Shown here in pieces: positions 23,580 to 35,507 of a stretch of 64,000 nt of DNA. Below the pieces are notes generated by a model. The model did no database searches. It was not told the origin of the DNA and was given only the letters and a program-made list of their open reading frames with translations. Location: the NCBI GenBank assembly GCA_022393335.1, contig JAJEKB010020600.1, positions 785,466 through 849,465 on the forward strand, in the 5' to 3' direction. Made by a program: the position numbers and the translations under genes. Position 1 is the first letter of the stretch. Each line of letters starts with the position of its first letter. Source of the DNA: Macrotrachela quadricornifera (taxonomy: Eukaryota > Rotifera > Eurotatoria > Philodinida > Philodinidae).

Positions 23580-26500
23580 TTAATATAGTTCTACACCGTT
23601 GAGAGTATTCATATTAGATCCACCGGCAACTAATACTGTTCCATTTGTTAATAGGGATGAGGTGTGCACACTTCTAGAGTTACTCATATCACCAGTAGTT
23701 GTCCAAGTTTCTGTTGTTGGATCATATAATTCAGACCGATTTAGAGGACTACTATAAAATCCACCAATAACTAATACTTTTCCATTAGTTAATACGGAAG
23801 CTCTGAGATGATATCGTGCATAACGCATGCTATTAGTAGAAGTCCAAGTTCCTGCTAACGGATCATAAACTTCAACTTTATTGAGAGGACCAGCATTAAA
23901 CCCACCACTAACTAATACTTTCCCATTTGTTAGTACGGATGCCACGTGAAAATATCGACCATTCACCATGTTACCAGTAGTTGTCCAAGTTCCTGATGAT
24001 GAATCATAGTATTCAGGTATGTTTGAAGCGCCAGCACTGTCTCCACCTATAATTAACACTTTTCCATTTGTTAATATAGATGCTGTATGATAACGTCGTG
24101 CATAATTCATACTACCAGTAATTGTCCAAATTCCTGTTGATGGATCATACAGTTCAGTACTGTTTAGGCTCCTCGTAATAGTATCTCCACCTGTGACGAG
24201 CACTTTACCATCTGCTAATAAAGACGCTGTGTGATGAAACCGTGCATAATTCATGTTACCAGTAATTGTCCAAGTTCCTGTTGATGGATCATACAATTCG
24301 GCACTATTTATGGCACTATCATTAGTTCCACCCGAAACTAATACTTTCCCATTGATTAATACAGTTGCTGTATGCTGATATCGTGCATAATTCATGCTAC
24401 CAGTTACTGTCCAAGTTTCTGTTGATGAATCATACAATTCGGCACTATTTATGGCACCACTCTTATACCCGCCAGCAACCAATAATTTTCCATTTGCTAA
24501 TAAGGATGCTGTGTGACTCGATCGTGCTTGGTTCAAGCTACTAGTATTAGACCATCCTACATGAAAAAATTTGAATGCATTCATTGTAAAAAAAAATGTA
24601 ATGTTGAGCTCTTTGAATCATGTAATCATATGCGGAAAATTTTAGATTTTTCTTCATCTTACATCGAAATACAATTGTTCTTTAAGTCATTGTTCTGAAT
24701 TAAGAGATACGATGATTCATCACGATCAAAACATATGAACTGTGTCTCATTGTGTTCAAAACTCAAATGAGATGAATCGAATAATTTTTTTTTAAATTAG
24801 AATTCGTGCTATCTTTAACTCATCTATTACCTATGAATAATTTCCATCAGATGTGGAAATGATAGGATTAGAAAAAAATTACATGATGAGACAGACTAAG
24901 AAATACACTACTTTTTCGTTCAAAATTTGCTCTATTCCTATTCTCATGGCTGTTCTAAGTGATCAGTTAATTAGTTATTGGTGAATCTTATATTAGTCGA
25001 TACGACTGGCTTGACTCTCGACTGAATTCAATCTAACAATCATTTACTACTTCTTGTCAACTTCTATTTTGAGGACTATTGGTAAACGGATATTCATATA
25101 GCAAAAAAAACGTGTACAACATTGCCATTGACAACTAGTTTTTAAAATGATCGAGAAGTTCTAATGTAAAGCATTAGAGACAACTTACAGTCTATCATTT
25201 TCGATCGCTGATTTCATATAAGATAAGGTAATAGAATTTTCAAGAACAAATTCTGTCTTTTCTCATTACATACTCAATGAACACTCATGTCATGCGTTAC
25301 TTTCATTTTCGTTATACTATCTTTTTCAGTCGTTTTATTCTCAATTCTGACCAAGCCGTTTATGACTATCCCAATTAATATACTATATACTACATTATGA
25401 TCATTTATGTGTCACATATAAACTATTGTGATGAATGATTAAAAGCTAACTAGCTTAGTTTCACGTTATAAGCTATATATACACTAAATGATCACGAACT
25501 GGTTTGAAATTATAACAAACAGCAATGATATTTAAAGTTTTGTTTGTTTCTGTAAAATACATTTCGCTCGTATGACTACAACAGGATACGTGATCAACAC
25601 ATGACTCTTCTGTGTGAGAACGAGAATGAATGACGTTTTCCATCTTTTCTTCACTCAAACCGGCTCATACTCTTGTAGTTATGACTTGCTCTCCTACGCT
25701 TGTTTTGGAGAATATTCTCGTTCTCATTGACAAATTTGCGTTGTTCTTGATTTTGCAAAGTATATCACCTCGCTTTCGAACTTGTACTCTTTATTTTTTT
25801 TATACTATTTGTGCAGATAGAACTAAACAAATACAATTCTATTTAAAAAAATCGGACTCGAGTCTTGAGCTTGACACTATAATGCAACAGAAAATGATTG
25901 AAGAAGTGCTTTTTGATTCAAAAAAATTCCATTCTCGAAAGGTTATACGTAATGAATATAAACTCACAATGAATTTGCCTTTTTTCTTTCCTTTTCAGTT
26001 TTAAATTAAAGAATCATATCAAAGACATAGAGGCAAGGTAACGAAGTATATAGTATATAGGACAACATGAGATTAGAATACAATGAATACGGACGAAACG
26101 GGATAGAACGAAAAATATTGCTATCAAATTCTTTAGTAGTTGATACCTACAAAAATTACACATATACCTGTTTGGCTTTCTCTTTTCTGCTGAGGACTGC
26201 GTTTAGAAGATGTTAATGACTGAAGGATCTGATCAAGTACTCGAGTCATAGATCTTAATTTTCTTATGTTAATGTGTACTGTAAGTGAAAGTTTCAATCG
26301 ATTCGAGTAAATACTAAACCGCCTCTATTGAGCAAACTATTTAATAACTCTCGCATTTTCACATAAAATTCTCGATTTTTTTCTTCATGTTAAATATCTC
26401 ATTCTAGTTATAAGTAACGTCATTTCAGTCAAATTCTGCTACCTTCGTAAGACTTTTCGTTAGAAATAACTCTTTCAGGATCGGTTGTTAACCACACTCA

Positions 26501-27065
26501 GTCCGATGTCTAACCGCAAAATATGTGTTTGCTTATGTTCCAACATTGCTAAGAGAGTTACCTCATTGTTAAAAATGTGTTTATGTTATTTTCTTTAGGC
26601 CTAACAGTAATTACAAATTAAATAGTTCAGAGTCTATGGGAGAAAATTACTCGATTCACTGGCCCTTATTTGGCAAAAGCCTGACTTGACGAGTGGTAGA
26701 TAATGGAAGTAGGGAGGTTCAAGAGGACTACTCTAAAATTTACTTGACTGTTGAGTGGTGGTTGTAGTTGTTGATAGTAGTGCTGTTGTTATTGATGTTG
26801 TTATTATTGTTGTCGTTGTCATTGTTGTTGTTATTGTTATTGTTGTTAATAGTGATGTTGTTGTAGTAGTGGTAGTGGTAGTAGTAGTGGTTTCTGGCTT
26901 CTTCGGAGCAAGAATCACAAATTTTAAGATCAGACCAAAGGTAATTGAAAAAATTATTAAAATAATAAGAATGAGACATATGATTTTAAACCGACGGTGA
27001 TGCCACCAATTGCTTGATCTATTATTTTCAGTGACATGTTCACTATTTATTTGCTGAAATTCCAT
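23580..27065 (-). CDS. Kelch B: type II membrane protein with seven-blade kelch propeller
   Basis: Exon 1 is 27065-26744 and exon 2 is 24556-23580. The phase-1 junction across a 2.2-kb intron gives 432 aa. The tail is MEFQQINSEHVTENN..., then WHHRRFK, one helix (IICLILIILIIFSITFGLIL), then a long Thr run (about residues 57-105, a (ACN)n microsatellite) as stalk. Exon 2 carries seven kelch units and ends GVELY. Blade 5 is divergent (NGRYFHVA, PEYYDSS) and blade 6 lacks the usual HTA (HLRA). The frame upstream of 24556 to an ATG at 24584 is intronic read-through and is not taken as the start. Exon 1 and about 320 bp upstream are nearly identical to kelch C. Confidence 0.8.
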
Positions 27066-27390
27066 ATTATATTAGTCAAAAAATGTAAACTCAAAAAATG
27101 ACGATTTATTGTTTGAATCTACTTTATATTTGTCTATCACTGTCACAAAAGTGACAAAAGATAAATAATATCATCATGAGCACAAATGATATTGCTACAT
27201 TCTTATCTTTATATAACAAATTTTACATGTAACTATGATGGTATGAAACTTTGCTCCATTTCTACGTTTTTTTTCAACATTACATGTCCTTATCTTCATA
27301 TTATATTTTAGTTGAGTACAGATCACAATTTAACGGATTATTTTCTTTCTATGTGCTATAAATATCTACTGTTTGTCGAGTTTTTTGCAT
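27066..27390 (-). promoter_or_regulatory. Conserved upstream block of kelch B
   Basis: About 325 bp directly before the kelch B start is nearly identical to 29829-30150 before kelch C, and a diverged version lies at 55880-56110 before kelch D. Shared landmarks are a 'GTCACAAAAGTGACAAAAGA' motif, which contains a TGTCAC/GTGACA palindrome, and 'CTTATCTTTATATAACAAATTTTACATG'. Conservation only upstream of this family suggests promoter elements, though in B and C recent duplication alone could explain it. Confidence 0.55.
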
Positions 27391-28090
27391 ATAGCTAGAA
27401 TGTTTCACAGATCGATGATTTTGGTCTCTGCATTTGATTAATTCTGATGATTTTTTTTGACCAAATATTTTCATCGCTAGAAATAATGGAAAATGGTTAG
27501 ATTCGGCAGTAAAAAGCGGAAAGAACTCGAAAGAAACGTTTGTAAAACCATTGTGTTAATGTCAAAAAACAAATGTAAAAGAATCTAATCAATAATTCTT
27601 GCATACAAAACTATCTTGAGACGATGAAGTTTTGTGATGTTTTCGAAATATTCCTTTACTGTCCGAACAAATTCCGTCACATCCATCGTATTTCGCTTGA
27701 CCAGAAAAATGTGATGAGCTCTCGTTCTCATTACAATGTTGTTCTGATTCGAAACATTATTTTCACAATGTTTCGATCGATTCTTGTGTGTACATCAACA
27801 GAATCGGCCAAAATCGCAAGGAAAAAATGCTGCCTCTGGGATGGCTATCATTCATCTTTGATATGATATTACTATTATTTTTCTATGCGTTTGAGCACTT
27901 GTAGAACTGCATATTGAACTAATTACGTTAATACGTACAAACTGATTTATTACACACAATTTTATTCTATACCAACAAAAGGTATTATCACAAAAACATT
28001 TCTTCGATAATAAAAATAAGACAGTCTTGCTTTATAGTTAAAATTTGGAAATGCACCTATCGTATTGAATGATAAAATTCATTTATGATG
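27391..28090. other. Spacer between kelch B and C, no gene seen
   Basis: About 700 bp separating the upstream block of kelch B from the 3' end of kelch C. An 80-codon plus frame at 27624 has no recognisable motif and is not called. Confidence 0.45.
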
Positions 28091-29828
28091 TTAATTCTTT
28101 TGAAACGGTTGATATAGTTCTGCTTCGACTAGAGCCACACCATCATAACCACCACTAGCCAATACTTTTCCATTTGTTAACACGGATGCTGTGTGATAAC
28201 ATCGTCCACGTCTCATGCTGTAAGAAGTTGTCCAAGTTCCTGTTGTTGGATCATACAATTCAGAGCTATTTAGGTAATCATAAGCACCGTTCTTTCCACC
28301 AGCAACTAACACTTGTCCATTCGGTAATACAGATGCTGTATGTCCCTCTCGTGCATATTTCATTCTACTAGTAATTGTCCAAGTTCCTGTTAACGGATCA
28401 TAAACTTCAACATCATTTAAAGTACCATAATAATACCCACCAGTAACTAATACTTTTCCATCTGTTAATAAGGATGCTGTGTGATAATATCGTTCGCTAT
28501 TCATTGTACCAGTCGTTGTCCAGACTCCTGTCGATGGATCGTACAACTCAGCACTGTTTAGAGGAATATTATTAAACCCGCCAGCAACTAACACTTTTCC
28601 ATTTGTTAACACTGATGCTGTATGATAATATCGTGCAGAATTCATAGTACCAGTAGTTGTCCAAGTTCCTGTTTCAGGATCATACAGCTCACTACCATTC
28701 ATTGACAGCGGACTCGAACCACCAGTAACTAACACTTTTCCATCTGCTAATAATGATGCTGTGTGAGACTCTCGAGAGTTATTCATGTTACCAGTAGTTG
28801 TCCAGTTTCCTGTTATTGGATCATACAACAATGTACTATTTAAATACGTACTACTGTCCTTTCCACCAGCAACTAACACTTTTCCATTTCTTAAAACGGA
28901 TGCTGTGTGACGATATCTTGCATTTTTCATCCAGTTAGTAAATTTCCAAGCTCCTGTTGAGAGATCATAAAATTCAACACTACTCAGATAACGACCAGTA
29001 TAACCACCAATAATTAACACATTTCCATTGGTTAATACAGATGCTGTATGATAATATCGTTCACCTAGCATTCTTCCCCCATACGTCCATCCTAGAGGAA
29101 AACATTAGAGTATATATATTCTGAAAAGAATGTGTATTGCTTAATCGCCGAGATCTCTTAGTCTAACGATGCAGCATTAATAATTAACTGATGTAACGAT
29201 ACACTAATCAATCTGCGACTCGAGCAAACAAGCTGATTTTTTTACTAATAATGTAGACATATCTAGAGAGATTCTTTGTTAACTATCACTATTGATTTCA
29301 ACAAAAAACGTTTTACTTTTTGACAGATAGAAGAAAAAACAATATACTTAACAAAGACTTTCTCTAGGCATGTTTTAATAGATACAAAGCTTGTACATGC
29401 CTCTATCAATGGTAAAAAAATCAGTTCATTGATTCGAGCCGTAATGGAGATAGTCAAGTTTTTTTTGATAAAGTGACTTTTGCGCCACCCTATATATATA
29501 TATATACATGATTTTAAAATTGCTTCTAGGAATATTAGTAAACCTTGATATAAAGCTTACCTGGCTGCTGAGTGGTGGTGATAGTTGTTGCTACTGATGT
29601 TGTAGTTATTGTTGTTAGTGATGATGTTGTTGTAGTGGTGGTAGTGGTAGTGGTTTCTGGCTTCTTTGGAGCAAGAATTACAAATTTTAAGATCAGACCA
29701 AAAGTAACTGAGAAGAATATTAAAATAATAAGAATGAGACATATGATCTTAAACCAACGGTGATGCCACCATTTGCTTGATCTATTATCTTCAGTGACAT
29801 GTTCACTATTTATTTGCTGAAATTCCAT
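28091..29828 (-). CDS. Kelch C: type II membrane protein with seven-blade kelch propeller
   Basis: Exon 1 is 29828-29561 and exon 2 is 29091-28091, joined in phase 1 (Gly codon) across a 469-bp intron; 422 aa. The tail and helix match kelch B almost exactly (MEFQQINSEHVTE, WHHRWFKIICLILIILIFFS), but the Thr stalk is shorter. Exon 2 has seven kelch units (first GERYYHTASVLTNGNVL, last RGRCYHTASVLTNGKVL) and ends AELYQPFQKN. The propeller is clearly more diverged from kelch B than exon 1 is. Head-to-tail with kelch B. Confidence 0.8.
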
Positions 29829-30150
29829 ATTATATTAGTCAAAAAATGTAAACTCAAAAAATGACGATTTATTGTTTGAATCTACTTTATATTTGTCTAT
29901 CACTGTCACAAAAGTGACAAAAGATAAATAATATCATCATAAGCACAAAAGACATTGCTATATTCTTATCTTTATATAACAAATTTTTCATGTAACTATG
30001 ATGGTATGAAACTTTGCTCCACTTCTACGTTTTTTTTTTCAATATTAAATGTCCTTATCTTCATATTGTATTTTAGTTGAGTACAGATCACAATTTAACG
30101 GATTATTTTCTTTCTAAGTGATATAAATATCTACTGTTTGTCAAGTTTTT
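29829..30150 (-). promoter_or_regulatory. Conserved upstream block of kelch C
   Basis: Near-identical copy of the block before kelch B, including the TGTCAC/GTGACA palindrome and the ATCTTTATATAACAAATTTT stretch. Identity ends near 30150, just before a foldback element. Confidence 0.55.
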
Positions 30151-30253
30151 CTCATACAGACGAATGTTTAAATGGGGCATGAAATCTATAAAGTGTTTAA
30201 CCGTTTCAGCCTCAATTTTATTTTTACTAAGTCCATCCTGGACGTAGGCACTA

Positions 30254-30630
30254 GGACAGAATGTCGCAAGACAAATCGTCGCGGACATATCGTTGCGGAC
30301 AAATCGTTGCAAGACAATTCGTTGCAGGACAAAACGTCGCGGACACATCGTTGCGGACAAATCGTCGCAGACATTTCGTCGCGGACAAAACGTCGCATGG
30401 ACAAATCGTCGCATGAACAAATCATTGCATGGACAAAACTTAATTAGTAGCACCGTCGGCTTCAGTTCTTTCAAGTTACTTTATAGCAGGAAACAAATGA
30501 TTTTTTGTTCATTTATACTTTATTTCAGAAAAACATTTTCTGAGAAATAACAATGTAGTGCTATGAAATATTGTATCTTATTATTGCAGCGATTTGTCCA
30601 TGCGACGATTTGTCTTGCGACATTCTGTCC
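30254..30630. mobile_element. Foldback element with 15-bp minisatellite
   Basis: Inverted ends: GGACAGAATGTCGCAAGACA (continuing AATCGTCGC) at 30254-30282 and its exact complement at 30602-30630. Inside the left arm is a tandem array (about 30270-30440) of 13-16-base units around CGTCGCGGACAAAT. All six frames over the array look open because of its composition; none is a gene. The right arm carries only two units. The interior is AT-rich. No transposase is present. Similar to foldback-type DNA elements with repetitive arms. Confidence 0.65.
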
Positions 30631-30740
30631 GGTCACCCTGGATATAAATATACTCCATGAATAACTCGTGCGTGTTTTGCTGTGACATGGAACGTATAGA
30701 TTCTTCGAATTTTGATGTACATCAGTGGAAAATACAGTTA

Positions 30741-32146
30741 CTAAAGTTTATTAGTTAGAAAATTCACACAAGGTTTTAATGGTGAGGAATCTTTCGTGCT
30801 ACAATATCGGCATCTTTCTGTAGACCCGGCGACAGGCATGTTCACTAATAAGCGAACTGATGAAGATTTGTTGTCCGACTTTCGCTGAACTTGTTTTTCC
30901 TTTGCTTGAGATAAATGGACAAATCTACCTCTTCTTTTTCGTGAAATTTGATCACCAATTAGTGACATTGATACGGAACAGAGAAATTCTACATAAGTCA
31001 TCGTAGCAGACAAACGCATTCGAACGAGCTGTTTGAAAAAAGTAATAAAATATTCGAATCCGGTTTGATCCGAATTTTCTATAAATCGAATAATGAGAAA
31101 TTCATTGATCAAAATAGTCAAACCACCCATGAGCTTATTATATTTTGAAACCACTTCAAGACAAATAATAGAGAGCTCTGAATCATTTTTTCCTGTTCTA
31201 GTAATCGTTTCAGGTCGCCTTGGATCGAATGAATTATTTGCAATAAAGACTGTTCTTTTGTTTTGCCATTTGACGACCGATATTTGGTTACAGGCATAGT
31301 ATTTATAATCACCTCTTTCCAATTTATCTTCTTGTAACTGTCTCGAGACATAGCTTCCTATTTGTTCGTATTGTTCCAGTTGTCCCAATCTTTTTCTTTT
31401 CCAGATGTAACAGTAGAGGAAAAGTTGTGAAAAATTAATTGGCGTTTTACTAAACTAAGCTTGCTAAAAAGGTGTAAAGTAACAGCTTCACTCAAGGTTT
31501 CTTGACTGTTCTCTTGTTTACCGGTGTAGATGTCGAAATTATAAAAATATCCAGTCATAAAATCTGCTAAACACCAGACTTTGTGCCCTCTTTTTATTGG
31601 CTTTTAAGGTAGATATTGTTTCAACGAACTTCTGCCTTTGAACTTGATCATACTTTGGTCTACACAAATATTGGTTCCCAAAACGAAGTTATCTTGAAAA
31701 TTCCTTTTCAGTAAGCAAATGAAGTCAAAAATTTTGAACAATCTGATAAATGTAATGTAGACAATATTCGATAAAACTCGTTACTAGGTATAACATTAGC
31801 AATGATTTCTCTATAAAATATTTTGTTTCTAATCCAATAATCTCGAAGTTGAGTTACTCGATGCAAATCCATAATAATTAATGAACCAAGAGAGGAATTT
31901 TATACTAATTTCATTCACTTTTTGTCAATTACTTGTTAATTCCTGTGCCACAATCATATCAATTATATCCTTGGTGAAAAATTTGTTGAAAATATCGACT
32001 GACTTCATGTTTTCAGTAAAACTTATGATCGTATGTCCTTTGACTTCTTTCGAAGAAAAACTTGTATTTTGAATAGAGTTTTCGTTCCAATTCCACTCGA
32101 ATTCTTAATTCTCTTCAGTCTCCACACTGTCTTCAACAGAATCCAT
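30741..32146 (-). pseudogene. piggyBac transposase pseudogene
   Basis: A transposase-like sequence read in pieces. Near the start (ATG at 32146): MDSVEDSVETEEN, then a stop, then 'DIFNKFFTKDIIDMIVAQEL' matching the usual 'FF.d.ii..iv..tN' entry of piggyBac transposases. Next comes 'QLRDYWIRNKIFYREIIANV' with 'LSTLHLSD'. The longest intact piece is 31388-30741 (215 aa), with KWQNKRTVFIANN, 'VVSKYNKLMGGLTILINEF' (the YNK.MGGVD..D block) and a C-terminal Cys-rich tail (CRYCSTKD). Several stops and frameshifts separate the pieces, and the D of MGGVD reads T. No intact termini were found. Clearly dead. Confidence 0.8.
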
Positions 32147-32459
32147 TGATTTTTATCGTTGATGTGATTTGTGAGTTAGAAGTAAATTGTAAAGAATCTA
32201 GAAGTTTATTTCGATTGCACGATAATTTATTGAAATAGGCGCCAATTCAAAACGGAATCTTATATACGTGTTTCAAGAATCAGTTGAGAAGCTTCTAGAA
32301 CATTCTCTATTCTTTTATTCTAAAAGAAGATATATTTTTCTTTATTGATCATGTTGTGAACGACAATTATAAAACAGGTGTAGCTTTTTTTATACCATAG
32401 AAATGAAATGGTTAATAATGTGATACTCAATGCTCTACACCATGTTTCTGTACTTTCAG

Positions 32460-32890
32460 TATTGAGCTAAGTGAGGCTCATGGAACCGACTCATTACTTG
32501 TTAATAAATACAAATCACTAAATATTGTTGTAAATAATGCTGGTATTGTCATTAATACTCCACCTGAAGAAATGCATTTAAAACAATGGCAACATGTAAC
32601 GGATATCAATCTGACAGATAGATTAAACAAAAAAAAGTGATAGTATCATTAATATTACATCTGTGTGGGAAGTAATTGACAATTTTCCACAACCACAATG
32701 TGTATACAATGCATCGAATGTCGATGCTATATTATTAACAAAACTTCTTGTTTCTGAATGTGCACAACATAATATTCGTGTTAATTCAATCTCACCAAAT
32801 TATACAGGAACAGATCTGACAATAGCAGGTTTACAAAATTCCGATTATGCTCAGCAATGACATCAATTGACACCTATGAATCATCCAATT
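32460..32890 (+). pseudogene. Short-chain dehydrogenase (SDR) pseudogene
   Basis: After an acceptor-like TTTCAG comes a frame with the SDR core LNIVVNNAGIVINTPPEEM (NNAG motif), ending in a stop after 'INLTDRLNKKK'. It resumes in another frame at about 32640 with SIINITS, then VYNASNVDAILLTKLL, then HNIRVNSISPNYTGTDL. The catalytic YxxxK reads YNASN (Lys lost). A TGA interrupts the end where Trp is usual. The Rossmann N-terminus is not seen nearby. Frameshift, stop and lost catalytic Lys make this a relic. Confidence 0.75.
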
Positions 32891-33108
32891 ACGTAACTAG
32901 TAGTAACATTCTTATTGATAGTGTATATACAGGGCATTAAATGAATCATATATAGAAAAAGTTCTCCTTTATATTATTATTTAGAATGTGTTAAATTGTG
33001 TATTGACGTGATTCTCTTTATATAAATGAAATTAATAAAAATCTAGGTATTGAACATTCTTCTAATTGCACTCATGATTTGATATAATAAATGTCTTTTT
33101 ATATAGAG

Positions 33109-34137
33109 TTATTTATATTTAAATATTAATTTGAATAGTTCTTGACGAAATATACGTCCTGTAAGTGTATAGGCAAAAAACATCATTGAATTATTAATAT
33201 ATGAAATCAGAATACCAAATTGTGCAAAAAAATTTTCAATTTCTCTACGTTCCAATGATTTATTTGTATAAACAGTTAGAGAAGCGTAGAATTTGTAAAA
33301 ACCCATTGGTGAACTAAGTACAATGATGATACCGACCTAGTAGATAAGAATAACATTCAGAGAGTTACAACAATACTTTCAACATACTTGTATAAACAAC
33401 ATAGTCAGAATCTGTAAATCATGTTTTCGAATATTTGAATTTATAGTCGTGGAAAAATTCTCATTGGTTGTTGTATTTAATCTTGCTCTAATCTGAGCTA
33501 TTGCCACTTGTCGTCGACTTTTTCGTATGTTTTTTAATGTTAAACAACCAAAAGTAATCATCAAACAAGTTGGAATTGTTGTATTAAAGATCATTAATAG
33601 AAGACCATCAACTATTTGACATTGAGTTGAAATAGTATAACATGATGCAACTGAATTCGAATTATTATTATTAAAACAAAATAATGTTTCGCCAAAGATC
33701 AAACATCCAAGAATAAGTATAAATAAAATCATTCGATAAACAAATTTTTGGTTACAAAAATTTCGAAGAGACATAGATGTTGATGAACTGCAAAATCGAT
33801 CAAAACATGCAAGTGTAATAAACCATGATGTACAATAGAGGCAGAGATACGACAGTAAATATCGAATTTTGCATAAAATTGATGAATAAGATGTATAATC
33901 AAGATTATATCCATTTAATAAACGACTCAACAGACCAATATAGAGTGCAAACATACTTACAATTGATGTTGCTAATAAATATTGAACACAGGAATTTTTC
34001 TTCAAAGTTTTACGAGTAAAAATGATAATGTTGAGTGCATTTCCAAATGTACCCAATATAAGAAGTGGGATTGGAAAACAACGATTAATTGCCAATGAGC
34101 TATATGCCCAATATGATAGAGAAGAGGTGTTGGACAT
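33109..34137 (-). CDS. Rhodopsin-family G-protein-coupled receptor
   Basis: Exon 1 is 34137-33388 and exon 2 is 33336-33109, with a phase-0 51-bp intron (GTATGT...CTACTAG); 325 aa. Seven helices are visible: TM1 around FPIPLLILGTFGNALNIIIF (with GN), TM2 with VQYLLATSIVSMFALYIGLL, TM3 with a preceding Cys (ILCKIRYLL) and a degenerate DRY (CFDRFC), then TM4, TM5 (IFNTTIPTCLMITFGCLTL), TM6 split by the intron (LTMLFIQ/VGIIIVLSSPMGFYKF) and TM7 (NNSMMFFAYTLTG). It has the look of rotifer orphan peptide-type receptors. N-terminal NTS is a glycosylation site. Ligand unknown. Confidence 0.8.
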
Positions 34138-35029
34138 TTTTGTTATATGTATATAAAATTGATAGCTAGTAATATTAACATATTGAAAGAAATTGATTTA
34201 AGAAAGTTCATCATCTTGAAACAGAAAAGAACACTCAATCTTCATTGACGTTAGAAGTATACTTTACCTCATTAAAAAACAAATTATTGTGATGTGAAAA
34301 GGAAACTAAAAAGCAGTTTTTTTTCTTTTTACCATCTTCTTGACTGAAATAATGACAGGATCATGCTGTGATTAATAAACACATTTGTATCTATACGTCG
34401 CAGACATCTTTCTTAATTATGATTATAACGACGATTTTTTTTTGAAAAAAAATAATATAATGGAATCACCCTGTGCTATTGAAGATTCAGCTCTCTAATT
34501 AGACATCTAAAGATTCTTCTTTCTATTTCTAGGGTGGAAATCGTATTTCTGAAACTATTTTTTAGATAGTAATACAGGAAAAAAATAGCTGATTTGAAAT
34601 CAGAAGATCTACTTAGCAGGTCAGTCAATAATTGCCTCGTCTGACTATGCGACACGTTGAATACGATCAGATGCACTGTGTAGAAGTGATGAAAATGTCT
34701 CGCAATATTTCAGTCGTATATCAAAAACGTAAGTTATCGTACATGTAAAACTTCTCGGTGATGTCGGAACCAGAAAGTGGTTTCCGTTCAAAGAATTATT
34801 CGCAACCATCGATTGAGACAAATCAAGTTTGTTTTTTGTCGTTCGTTCACCTTTTCAAGCGTTTTGCTAATTTACATTTTTCTCGTTCAATCAACTTATT
34901 TAGAATTTTGTGTTTTTTGAATAATAGTTGGTATCATGATAGAAACGACCAACTTGATGCAAATGTGTCGCCCCTCGCTTTACATGATCGCAATCATTTT
35001 TTCAGATAATGTAAAACTTTCAACAAGTT
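34138..35029. other. Intergenic, possible relic sequence
   Basis: No intact gene. The region near 34758-34830 reads RKWFPFKELFATID in one frame and may belong to the EF-hand relic downstream, but it is interrupted by stops. Confidence 0.35.
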
Positions 35030-35380
35030 GATTGAACTTGAAAATTTGCGACTATATACTAATCCTTGAAATACACGGCAAGAAAGGACCAAAAACAATT
35101 ATGAATTATCTCTTCAAATTATGTGGCTCTGATCGCGATGGATTTCTTCCCCAAGCCGAATTTGTTAATGCTATATGCACGTTCTTCCGCATGTTCAACG
35201 ATGAACATGGAATGGATCAATACGGCTTTCAAAAACGCCTTTGATAATAAGATAAAAATATCTGAATAAGAATTTCTCAAACTCTTTGACTCATATAAAG
35301 AAGTTAATGCTATTACTGGAGTTCTAGCAATGTACTTGAATTTGAGTATGTCAGCCAACACTGGACCTACCAAGTAGTGT
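35030..35380 (+). pseudogene. EF-hand protein relic
   Basis: One frame reads KTIMNYLFKLCGSDRDGFLP then QAEFVNAI, an EF-hand-like loop G-S-D-R-D-G-F-L-P-Q-A-E in which the first ligand is Gly rather than Asp. After 'NDEHGMDQ' the reading continues in another frame as AFDNKIKISE, a TAA, then EFLKLFDSY, a second decayed EF-hand. The frameshift and stop indicate a relic of a neuronal-calcium-sensor- or calcineurin-B-like protein; the exact family cannot be given. Confidence 0.5.
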
Positions 35381-35507
35381 CAGTATCGTTCAAGCATTCC
35401 TATTTCCTATTTTCTTAAGTTTTGCCAAGGACACTCGCCTGCAAAATAGATTTAATCGAATGTGAAGTGAAAATTTTTAATAATATATTTGAACAATGTT
35501 TTCAAAC

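Noticed and set aside
23580..24584. Kelch exon 2 of gene B (and 28091-29071, 52292-53302, 18052-19011) as stand-alone intracellular kelch proteins
   Set aside because: The in-frame ATGs are intronic or internal; each exon has an acceptor directly before the first Trp and an upstream TM exon with matching phase.
25473..26004. Opposed frames of 61 and 124 codons in the kelch B intron
   Set aside because: No family features; they lie in the intron and look like chance frames.
26755..27000. Val-rich plus-strand frame of 81 codons (and a similar one at 29572-29763 and 16202-16420 minus)
   Set aside because: Each is the complement of the Thr-repeat stalk exon of a kelch gene; the (ACN)n microsatellite keeps the opposite strand open.
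30254..30440. CRISPR-like array
   Set aside because: Units are contiguous without unique spacers and the genome is eukaryotic; it is a minisatellite.
30103..30550. Several overlapping Cys/Arg-rich frames on both strands
   Set aside because: They are translations of the CGTCGCGGACAAAT minisatellite in the foldback element, not genes.
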